From positions 1 through 5,122 of the forward strand of contig JAPOPO010000042.1 of the NCBI GenBank assembly GCA_026712885.1: 5,122 nucleotides of DNA, given 5' to 3'. Shown here in pieces: positions 1 to 4,776 of this stretch. The notes beneath the pieces were generated by a model, which worked only from the letters and a program-made list of their open reading frames with translations, ran no database searches and was not told the DNA's origin. Both the position numbers and the translations under genes were made by a program. Numbering within the stretch: position 1 is the first letter of the stretch; every line of letters begins with the position of its first letter. The stretch is from Rhodospirillales bacterium. GTDB taxonomy: Bacteria > Pseudomonadota > Alphaproteobacteria > UBA828.

Positions 1-154
1 AATTCGCACCCCCGTCCCACACGCCGTCTTCAACGAACATCGCCGCGATGCCGTCGGGGTCGTAGCCGGCGTCGCAGAGCTGGCAGTAGCGCGCCTTGAG
101 CTGCTTGATGTCCTCGATTGCGTTGAGCCGCTCGACCTTCTCCTCAAACGTCAT
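1..154 (-). CDS. SnoaL-like / NTF2-fold protein, N-terminal part (cut by window edge)
   Basis: The minus strand reads open from an ATG at 154 to the window edge, giving 51 residues that begin MTFEEKVERLNAIEDIKQLK. The pattern is an amphipathic helix (IEDIKQLKARYCQLCD), then a short DPDGIAAMF helix, then VEDGVWDGG. This matches the start of the SnoaL-like (SnoaL_4 type) domain of the NTF2 superfamily, where a helix-rich N-terminus precedes a cone-shaped beta sheet. Family members include polyketide cyclases, ring-hydroxylating dioxygenase beta-like proteins, dehydratases, and many uncharacterised proteins found in catabolic clusters. The usual length is about 130-160 residues, so roughly two thirds is missing and the catalytic residues cannot be judged. 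A strong AGGAGG five bases before the ATG supports this start. The gene is divergent from the molybdenum hydroxylase gene, so the two may share a control region. The fold is fairly certain; the function is unknown. Confidence 0.8.
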   Translation of the reverse strand, partial: MTFEEKVERLNAIEDIKQLKARYCQLCDAGYDPDGIAAMFVEDGVWDGGAN

Positions 155-159
155 CGCTT

Positions 160-165
160 CCTCCT
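160..165 (-). promoter_or_regulatory. Ribosome binding site of the SnoaL-like gene
   Basis: The minus strand reads AGGAGG, a perfect Shine-Dalgarno core, five bases before the ATG at 154. It fixes the start of the truncated gene. Confidence 0.75.
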
Positions 166-227
166 CTCGCTCGCTTGCGGGCGCTCGCGCCGGCACCCCG
201 ACCCTCCCGGCTAGGTAGCACAGAGAC

Positions 228-240
228 GCCCGATTCGGGC
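228..240. promoter_or_regulatory. 13-nt palindrome in the divergent intergenic region (candidate operator)
   Basis: GCCCGATTCGGGC is a perfect dyad: two 6-base arms around one central T. It lies about midway between the two divergent start codons (154 and 342). It is flanked by a wider inverted pair, GGCACCC at 192-198 and GGGTGCC at 248-254. Divergent catabolic genes are often controlled by a regulator binding such a dyad, but no regulator gene is visible here and GC-rich DNA gives short palindromes by chance. No convincing -10/-35 pair is visible in the 155-341 gap. The site could equally be a small RNA hairpin in a 5' leader. Confidence 0.3.
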
Positions 241-330
241 AGGGGCCGGGTGCCTCCGTGCGCCGGCGGCTGCTCAATCCGCCCAAGATGACGCCTGCGG
301 CCGAGTTCCCTATCATGCCTGCACGAGACG

Positions 331-336
331 GGGAGG
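331..336 (+). promoter_or_regulatory. Ribosome binding site deciding the start of the molybdenum hydroxylase gene
   Basis: GGGAGG lies five bases before the ATG at 342 (GGGAGGGGGCG-ATG). The same frame stays open upstream, with a GTG at 258 and ATGs at 288 and 315. Those extra residues do not look like the family N-terminus, and this Shine-Dalgarno picks the ATG at 342. Confidence 0.65.
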
Positions 337-341
337 GGGCG

Positions 342-2672
342 ATGGCACGGTTCGGCGTCGGTCAATCGGCACCGCGCAAGGAAGACGATGTCCTGCTCAG
401 GGGCCTCGGGCGGTTCCAGGACGACGTGTCGCTCGACGGCGAGGTGCATGCCTGTTTCGTGCGTTCGCCGCTGGCCCATGCCGACATGACTGCAATCGGC
501 ACAGCGGCGGCAGCGTCCGCAGACGGCGTGCTTGCGGTCTATACCGGCGCGGACGTGGCTGCAGCCGGCCTCGGCACGCTGCCCTGCATCGCCGACGCCT
601 TCGTGCCGCTCACGCGCCCGGACGGCAGCCCCGCCTGCTATCCGCCCAACCCGATGCTGCCGGAGGATCGCGTACGCCACGTGGGCGAGGCGGTGGTCAT
701 GATCGTGGCCGAGACCCTCGATGCCGCGCAGGATGCGGCAGAGCTCGTGAGCGTGGACTACGAACCGCTACCGGCGGTGGTCGATGCTGCGCATGCGCGC
801 GAGGCGGACGCACCGCAGATCTGGGCGGAGGCGCCGGGCAACCTCTCCTGCGTCTGGGCGCAGGGCGATGCAGACGCCACCGAGGCCGCCTTCGAGACCG
901 CAGCCCACACGGTGGAGATCGAGCTGATCAACAACCGCGTGGTGGTGAGCACCATCGAGCCGCGCGGCGCACTCGGCCTCTACGACCCGGCGAGCGAGCG
1001 CTACACCCTCCACATCAACAGCCAGCACGTCCACGGCGCGCGCGCCATCATCGCGGGCATTCTGGGCATCGAGGAAGACCGCCTGCGCATCCTCTCCCAC
1101 GACCTCGGCGGCGGCTTCGGCATGAAGTATTTCTCCTACCCCGAGCAGGCGCTGGTGGCCTGGGCCGCGCGCGAGCTGGGGCGGCCGGTGCGCTGGCTAT
1201 GTGGGCGCACCGAGGGTTTCCAGAGCGACACGCAAGCGCGCGACCACATCACACGGGCTTCGCTGGCGCTCGATGCCGACGGCCAGTTCCTGGGCCTGCG
1301 CGTGCGCACGCTGGCCAACCTCGGCGCCTACGTCTCCAATCTCGGGCCGATCTCGCCCACCCTGCTCTACACGCGCATGCTGGCAAACGCCTACCGCACG
1401 CCCGCGATCCATGCCGAGGTGGAGGGTGTGCTCACCAACACCGTCTTCACCGACGCTTACCGCGGCGCCGGCATCCCGGAATCGAACTACGTGGTCGAGC
1501 GCCTGGTGGACAAGGCCGCGGCCAGGCTCGGCCTCGCGCCCGACGAGATCCGCCGGCGCAACCTGATTCCGGCGGCTGAGATGCCGTATCAGGTGCCGCT
1601 CGACGTCACCTACGACTCTGGCGATTACGCCCGCAATCTGGACGACAGCCTGGCGCTCGCCGGCTGGTCGGGCTTTGCCGAGCGGCGCGCGGAAGCGGCG
1701 GCGCGGGGCAAGCTGCGCGGCATAGGCATGGCGGCCTACGTCGAATCGACAATCGGCGATCCCGCGGAACACGTCGCCATCCGCTTCCGCGACGACGGCG
1801 GGGGGAGCCTCAGCGCCGGCACGGGTGCGTCCGGCCAGGGACACGAGACCACCTACGCCCAGCTCCTCGGCGAGAGCCTGGGGATCCCGTTCGAGGCGAT
1901 CACCCTGGTTGAAGGAGACAGCGACGATCTCCCGGGCGGCGGCGGCAGCGGCGGCTCGCGTTCCACCTACATGGTGGCGCTTGCGATCGAGGACGGCGCA
2001 GCCAAGGTGATCGACAAGGGCACCCGGATCGCTGCCAACATCCTGGAGGTGGCACCGGCGGACATCCGCTTCGCCGACGGCGATTTCTCAATCGTCGGCA
2101 CCGACCGCACCATCGACATCATGACGTTGGCGATACAGGCGAAGGATCACGCCAATCTGCCGGAGGGCGTGGAGCCGGGGCTGGACGCGAACGGCCAGAC
2201 CGAGACCTTCGAGGGCACCTTCCCCAACGGCTGCCACATCTGCGAGGTCGAGGTCGATCCCGAGACCGGCGCTGTAGAGCTGGTCAACTATGCCGCGGCC
2301 AACGATTTCGGGCGCATCGTCAATCCCGTGCTGGTGGACGGGCAGGTGCACGGCGGCGTGGCGCAGGGGCTGGGCCAGGCGGTGTACGAGAACTGCGTCT
2401 ACGACGAGCAATCGGGGCAACTACTCTCTGGCTCGTTCATGGACTATTGCCTGCCCCGCGCCGACGACATGCCGCCCTTCGCGCTGGCCGCCAACGGCGT
2501 GCCGACCAGCCAGAATCCGCTCGGCATCAAGGGCTGCGGCGAGGCAGGGGCGATCCCGGCGCCGGCCGCCGTGGTGAACGCCGTGCTCGATGCGCTCAAG
2601 GAGCGCGGCGTCACCGATATAGACATGCCGCTCACCCCGGAGCGCGTCTGGCGCGCTTTGGAAAGAATTTAA
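342..2672 (+). CDS. Xanthine dehydrogenase / CO dehydrogenase family molybdopterin-binding large subunit (CoxL-like)
   Basis: This is a complete 776-residue protein, close to the usual 770-810 of CoxL-type large subunits. Such subunits carry the molybdenum-cytosine-dinucleotide cofactor and hydroxylate a substrate with water as the oxygen source, passing electrons to 2Fe-2S and FAD subunits; they normally act in the cytoplasm. The start MARFGVGQSAPRKEDDVLL fits the family (VGQ-x-x-x-R-x-E-D, then G-x-G-R-F). The N-terminal a/b hammerhead domain is followed by two Moco-binding domains. Visible motifs are GGGFGMK (256-262), AYRGAG (372-377), GQGHET (from 498), GDSDDLP with a glycine/serine loop ending GSRST (525-542), and GIKGCGEAG (728-736), whose Glu734 matches the catalytic base. 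AYRGAG resembles form II (AYRGAGR) rather than the VAYRCSFR loop of true CO dehydrogenase, so the substrate is probably not CO. The expected final Arg of that loop is Ile378. No small or medium subunit gene is adjacent. Substrate unknown; isoquinoline, nicotinate or aromatic acid type oxidations are possible. Confidence 0.93.
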   Translation: MARFGVGQSAPRKEDDVLLRGLGRFQDDVSLDGEVHACFVRSPLAHADMTAIGTAAAASADGVLAVYTGADVAAAGLGTLPCIADAFVPLTRPDGSPACYPPNPMLPEDRVRHVGEAVVMIVAETLDAAQDAAELVSVDYEPLPAVVDAAHAREADAPQIWAEAPGNLSCVWAQGDADATEAAFETAAHTVEIELINNRVVVSTIEPRGALGLYDPASERYTLHINSQHVHGARAIIAGILGIEEDRLRILSHDLGGGFGMKYFSYPEQALVAWAARELGRPVRWLCGRTEGFQSDTQARDHITRASLALDADGQFLGLRVRTLANLGAYVSNLGPISPTLLYTRMLANAYRTPAIHAEVEGVLTNTVFTDAYRGAGIPESNYVVERLVDKAAARLGLAPDEIRRRNLIPAAEMPYQVPLDVTYDSGDYARNLDDSLALAGWSGFAERRAEAAARGKLRGIGMAAYVESTIGDPAEHVAIRFRDDGGGSLSAGTGASGQGHETTYAQLLGESLGIPFEAITLVEGDSDDLPGGGGSGGSRSTYMVALAIEDGAAKVIDKGTRIAANILEVAPADIRFADGDFSIVGTDRTIDIMTLAIQAKDHANLPEGVEPGLDANGQTETFEGTFPNGCHICEVEVDPETGAVELVNYAAANDFGRIVNPVLVDGQVHGGVAQGLGQAVYENCVYDEQSGQLLSGSFMDYCLPRADDMPPFALAANGVPTSQNPLGIKGCGEAGAIPAPAAVVNAVLDALKERGVTDIDMPLTPERVWRALERI

Positions 2673-2674
2673 TC

Positions 2675-2751
2675 ATATTCCCTCAAGCGCCGGGCGCTCG
2701 CTCCGCGAGATCGTGCGCTACGCGCGCGTGGACGCGCGACGCTACGCGCCT
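2675..2751 (+). repeat. Dispersed GC-rich repeat, copy A
   Basis: Starting three bases after the stop of the large-subunit gene, this stretch matches the reverse complement of 4583-4660. By eye there are about 8-9 differences and one single-base indel over about 77 bases, roughly 88% identity. The core at 2721-2743 is 23 bases identical. That core contains a 6-bp stem CGCGCG around a TGGA loop (2723-2728 with 2733-2738). Further on, GATCGTGCG (2709-2717) can pair with CGCACGATC (2788-2796), so the element or its flank may fold more widely. It fills much of the gap between the large-subunit and VOC genes. No transposase or target duplication is visible. It is probably an intergenic repeat family of this genome. 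Confidence 0.75.
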
Positions 2752-2851
2752 TCGGCGCATCGTGCGCCCGCGCACGTGGCCGTGCGACGCACGATCGCGC
2801 GCTCCGGGCGGCCGGTAGCAGCCGCCCGGTACCTAAGTCCAACCGCAATAC

Positions 2852-2856
2852 GAGGA
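2852..2856 (+). promoter_or_regulatory. Ribosome binding site deciding the start of the VOC gene
   Basis: GAGGA stands six bases before the ATG at 2863. The frame is open upstream to 2713, but that extension runs through repeat copy A and translates to an Arg/Ala-rich stretch unlike any VOC protein. The site therefore supports the later start. Confidence 0.65.
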
Positions 2857-2862
2857 ATTCCG

Positions 2863-3402
2863 ATGGCCGTTTCGCCCGACCACGTCTTCACCGACCTGCC
2901 CAACAGCCTCATCGGCCAGAGCCGGCAGATCTGCATCGTCACCCGCGACCTCGACGCCTGCATCCGCAACTATGCGGACCGCATGGGGATCGGGCCCTGG
3001 TGGGTCCAGGAGTACGGGCCACCCGACCTGACCGACAGGCACTTTCGCGGCGGCCCCGGCCAGTTCTCCATGCGCCTCGCGCTCGCCTGGACCGGCGATC
3101 TCAACTGGGAGGTGATCGAACCGCTGGAGGGGCCCAGCATCTACCACGAGTTTCTCGACGAGCACGGCGAGGGGCTGCAGCACGTGGGCTTTCTGCTGCA
3201 GGACACGGGCCTGGATATGGACGGCTGCATCGCCGACATGGAGGCGCGCGGCTTCGCGCGAGTGATGAGCGGGGGCTGGCGCGGCGTGCGCTTCTGCTAC
3301 TTCCAGACCGAGGACGCGCTCAAGACCACCCTTGAGCTGATCTACCGCCCCGACGGCTACCAGCGCCCGGACCCGCTCTACTGGTATCCGGCGCGGGACT
3401 AA
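2863..3402 (+). CDS. VOC family protein (glyoxalase / methylmalonyl-CoA epimerase-like fold)
   Basis: This is a 179-residue protein of the vicinal oxygen chelate superfamily, Glyoxalase_4-like. It has two beta-alpha-beta-beta-beta modules. The first begins QICIVTRDLDACIRNYADRM followed by GIGPWW; the second begins at EGLQHVGFLL and ends in LELIY. By family alignment the metal-binding positions are Gln22, His107 and Glu158. Gln in place of the first His occurs in this subfamily, so metal binding is likely. Relatives include methylmalonyl-CoA epimerase, glyoxalase I and extradiol dioxygenases; the length and single domain fit an epimerase- or lyase-like enzyme better than a dioxygenase. The C-terminus ends in an aromatic Tyr/Trp-rich tail. 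The gene lies 190 nt after the molybdenum hydroxylase gene on the same strand with no obvious terminator between, so co-transcription is possible. It meets the crotonase-family gene tail to tail with a 22-nt gap. Fold is confident; the reaction is not known. Confidence 0.88.
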   Translation: MAVSPDHVFTDLPNSLIGQSRQICIVTRDLDACIRNYADRMGIGPWWVQEYGPPDLTDRHFRGGPGQFSMRLALAWTGDLNWEVIEPLEGPSIYHEFLDEHGEGLQHVGFLLQDTGLDMDGCIADMEARGFARVMSGGWRGVRFCYFQTEDALKTTLELIYRPDGYQRPDPLYWYPARD

Positions 3403-3424
3403 GAATGATTGAGGGAAGGCGGCG

Positions 3425-4237
3425 TCAGCTGTCCTGCCAGGCCGGGTCCCGCTTCTCCAGAAATGCCGTGATGCCTTCGCGGGCGTCGTCGGCCTGAATG
3501 GTGCGGTAGATCACCTCGCCGGCATAGTCGTAGGCATCGCCCCGGTCCATCTCCAGCTGGCGGTAAAAGGACCGCTTGCCCTGGGCGATGGCGTAGGCCG
3601 ACTTCGACGCGATATGCCGCGCCACTTCGTCGACCCGCTCGTTCAGCTTGTCGTGAGGAACGACCTCGCTGACCAGCCCCATGCGGAACGCGGTCTCGGC
3701 ATCCACCATCTTGCCGGTGAGCAGCATCTGCATCGCGTGCTTGGGCGCGACGGCGCGGCTCACCGCCACCTGCGGCGAATGGCACCAGAAGCCGATGTTG
3801 ACGCCGGGGGTGGCGAACTTGGCCTCCGACGAGGCGTAGACCAGATCGCAGCTCGCGACCAGCTCGCAGCCGGCGGCGGTGGCGATGCTGTGGACCTTGG
3901 CGATCACCGGCTGGGGCAGCCCGATCAGGCTCTGCATCATGCGCGAGCAGGTTGCGGTGGCTTCGCGCTTGGTCTCCGGCGTCTTCATGGCCTCGACCGA
4001 CTCGTTGAGGTCGTGGCCGGTGCAGAAGAGCCGCCCCGCCGCCGCCAGAACCACCACGCGCACGGAGCGGTCGTCCCTGATCTCGTCCAGGGTGTCCTGC
4101 AGCTCGTGCACCAGCCGGTGGGAGAGGCTGTTGCCCGACTTGGGCCGGTTCAGCGTGAGCGTCGTCACGCCGTCGTCGTCCTTGCGGCGCAGCGTGCGCG
4201 CGATCCCGTCCGGCAGCTCCACGATCTCGGTCGCCAT
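3425..4237 (-). CDS. Enoyl-CoA hydratase/isomerase family protein (ECHDC3-like crotonase fold)
   Basis: This is a complete 270-residue crotonase-superfamily protein, the normal length for single-domain members, which act on acyl-CoA thioesters and stabilise an enolate through an oxyanion hole. Visible signatures are TLTLNRPKSGNSLS (residues 26-39), the first oxyanion segment GRLFCTGHDLNE (68-79), and the second, AAGCELVASCDLVYAS (121-136). FATPGVNIGFWCHSP (141-154) and the downstream LLTGKMVDAETAFRMGLVSEVVP resemble the ECHDC3 group. Glu125 in GCELV matches the first catalytic glutamate of rat enoyl-CoA hydratase (Glu144). The second position (Glu164 in rat) is Gly145, as in ECHDC3-like proteins, so standard hydration is doubtful; isomerase, hydrolase or another acyl-CoA reaction is possible. 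The ATG at 4237 is chosen because GGAGGG lies four bases upstream; a TTG at 4249 in the same frame would overlap that site. It runs opposite to the VOC gene, so it is a separate transcript. Confidence 0.92.
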   Translation of the reverse strand: MATEIVELPDGIARTLRRKDDDGVTTLTLNRPKSGNSLSHRLVHELQDTLDEIRDDRSVRVVVLAAAGRLFCTGHDLNESVEAMKTPETKREATATCSRMMQSLIGLPQPVIAKVHSIATAAGCELVASCDLVYASSEAKFATPGVNIGFWCHSPQVAVSRAVAPKHAMQMLLTGKMVDAETAFRMGLVSEVVPHDKLNERVDEVARHIASKSAYAIAQGKRSFYRQLEMDRGDAYDYAGEVIYRTIQADDAREGITAFLEKRDPAWQDS

Positions 4238-4241
4238 CGTT

Positions 4242-4247
4242 CCCTCC
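4242..4247 (-). promoter_or_regulatory. Ribosome binding site of the crotonase-family gene
   Basis: The minus strand reads GGAGGG four bases before the ATG at 4237. It rules against the in-frame TTG at 4249 as the start. Confidence 0.7.
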
Positions 4248-4269
4248 AACTCTCAGGCTTGCCGGCGGC

Positions 4270-4298
4270 ATACTAGCACCACACGATATGGAAAGCGC
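4270..4298 (-). promoter_or_regulatory. Weak candidate promoter for the crotonase-family gene
   Basis: The minus strand holds TAGTAT at 4275-4270, a fair -10 match (TATAAT). The hexamer at 4298-4293, 17 bases upstream, is GCGCTT, a poor -35. If used, transcription would begin near 4262 and leave a leader of about 25 bases. The stretch is one of the few AT-richer spots in the gap, but the evidence is only the -10 and its position. Confidence 0.25.
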
Positions 4299-4478
4299 AG
4301 GTGCCGGGATAACAGAAGGAAAGTGCCCCCTCCTTGTATCTCGTCTGATCGTCGTCGGGTTTATTCTGGCGTCGTTGGACGCGGGCGGGAGACCGAACCT
4401 CCTTTGGTCTCGAAGACCGTGGGTGAGCCTGGCTCCCCTCCCGCTGTTCCTCAGAACCCGAACAGTCGCTCACCCCGG

Positions 4479-4506
4479 CCCTCTCCTCCCCGAGGGGAGG
4501 AGAGGG
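4479..4506. repeat. Perfect 13-bp hairpin, REP-like
   Basis: CCCTCTCCTCCCC (4479-4491) and GGGGAGGAGAGGG (4494-4506) are perfectly complementary around GA, or 12 bp around a CGAG tetraloop. It is preceded by CTCACCCCGG. Hairpins of this make-up, CTCACCCCGG plus CCCTCTCC paired with GGAGAGGG, are, as I recall them, common dispersed intergenic palindromes in GC-rich proteobacteria. Neither strand has a T-run after the stem, so a standard intrinsic terminator is unlikely. It may influence mRNA stability or simply be a repeat. Confidence 0.65.
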
Positions 4507-4582
4507 AGAAAAGCCGGTGCCGTCTACGTCCCCCTGCGACTTGCCGGGTCGCGGGCCCGGACGGCGCGCCTGCGCCGCGCGC

Positions 4583-4660
4583 GTAAGCGCGGAGCGTCGC
4601 GCGTCCACGCGCGCGGAGCGCACGATCGAACGGAGTGAGCGCCCGGCGACTGAGGAATAT
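4583..4660 (-). repeat. Dispersed GC-rich repeat, copy B (inverted relative to copy A)
   Basis: Read on the minus strand from 4660, this begins ATATTCCTCA and then follows copy A (2675-2751) with about 8-9 differences. The identical 23-base core is at 4593-4615 and keeps the CGCGCG-TGGA-CGCGCG hairpin. Similarity fades at about 4583. The copy lies about 115 bases before the SDR start and is transcribed antisense to copy A. The two copies bracket the VOC and crotonase-family genes, so recombination between them could invert that roughly 1.9-kb segment. Confidence 0.75.
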
Positions 4661-4712
4661 GAATAAGGCTCACCTGCTTGCGGCAACGCCCGTTGTGGCC
4701 TATGTCGTGGCC

Positions 4713-4732
4713 CGACGGCGCCGGCGCCGTCG
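4713..4732. promoter_or_regulatory. Perfect 20-bp palindrome upstream of the SDR gene
   Basis: CGACGGCGCC is followed directly by its own reverse complement, with no spacer. GGCC on both sides (4709-4712 and 4734-4737) extends the symmetry apart from one extra C. With no loop bases it is a poor RNA hairpin but a good shape for a dimeric DNA-binding protein. It ends 44 bases before the SDR start codon, a plausible operator position. Chance in GC-rich DNA, or a repeat fragment, remains possible. Confidence 0.35.
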
Positions 4733-4766
4733 CGGCCGGGCTGGCGCGCGTGCATCCGAGAAGAGC

Positions 4767-4771
4767 GGGAG
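4767..4771 (+). promoter_or_regulatory. Ribosome binding site of the SDR gene
   Basis: GGGAG stands five bases before the ATG at 4777. It is a moderate Shine-Dalgarno match but supports the start that gives a standard SDR N-terminus. Confidence 0.55.
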
Positions 4772-4776
4772 ACCCC

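Larger units (their letters stand above)
4238..4776. other. 539-nt gene-free divergent region between the crotonase-family and SDR genes
   Basis: Open frames in this stretch are low-complexity Arg/Ser/Pro-rich translations with no recognisable domain, so no gene is called. It holds four things. First, the crotonase-family gene leader. Second, a set of short complementary words around 4390-4418: AGACC, GGTCT, AGACC. Here GGTCT can pair with either neighbour, giving alternative 5-bp stems. Third, a 13-bp hairpin at 4479-4506 and the inverted repeat copy at 4583-4660. Fourth, a 20-bp palindrome at 4713-4732. The region looks like an accumulation site for intergenic repeats. Promoters for both flanking genes should lie here, but no strong one is visible for the SDR gene. 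Confidence 0.6.

Noticed and set aside
166..195. Possible third copy of the dispersed repeat (CGGGCGCTCGC-like words)
   Set aside because: Only about 11 bases resemble copy A and the diagnostic core is absent, so it is not distinguishable from compositional similarity.
258..341. Upstream GTG/ATG starts extending the molybdenum hydroxylase by up to 28 residues
   Set aside because: The extension has no family resemblance, and the ATG at 342 has a good Shine-Dalgarno and gives the standard family N-terminus.
144..680. Long minus-strand open frame across the start of the molybdenum hydroxylase gene
   Set aside because: It is a shadow of high-GC coding sequence: Arg/His/Gly-rich, with no domain, and it overlaps a clearly real gene.
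3403..3424. Possible bidirectional terminator between the convergent VOC and crotonase-family genes
   Set aside because: The 22-nt gap has no inverted repeat or T-run. It shares the 9-base word TTGAGGGAA (inverse of 2678-2686), which is too short to interpret.
3614..4276. Long plus-strand open frame antisense to the crotonase-family gene
   Set aside because: The minus-strand product has clear family motifs. The antisense translation is His/Arg/Ala-rich without recognisable features.
4273..4755. Minus-strand 160-codon frame in the intergenic region
   Set aside because: Its translation is low-complexity Arg/Ser/Pro and runs through the hairpin and repeat copy B. There is no good ribosome site or domain.
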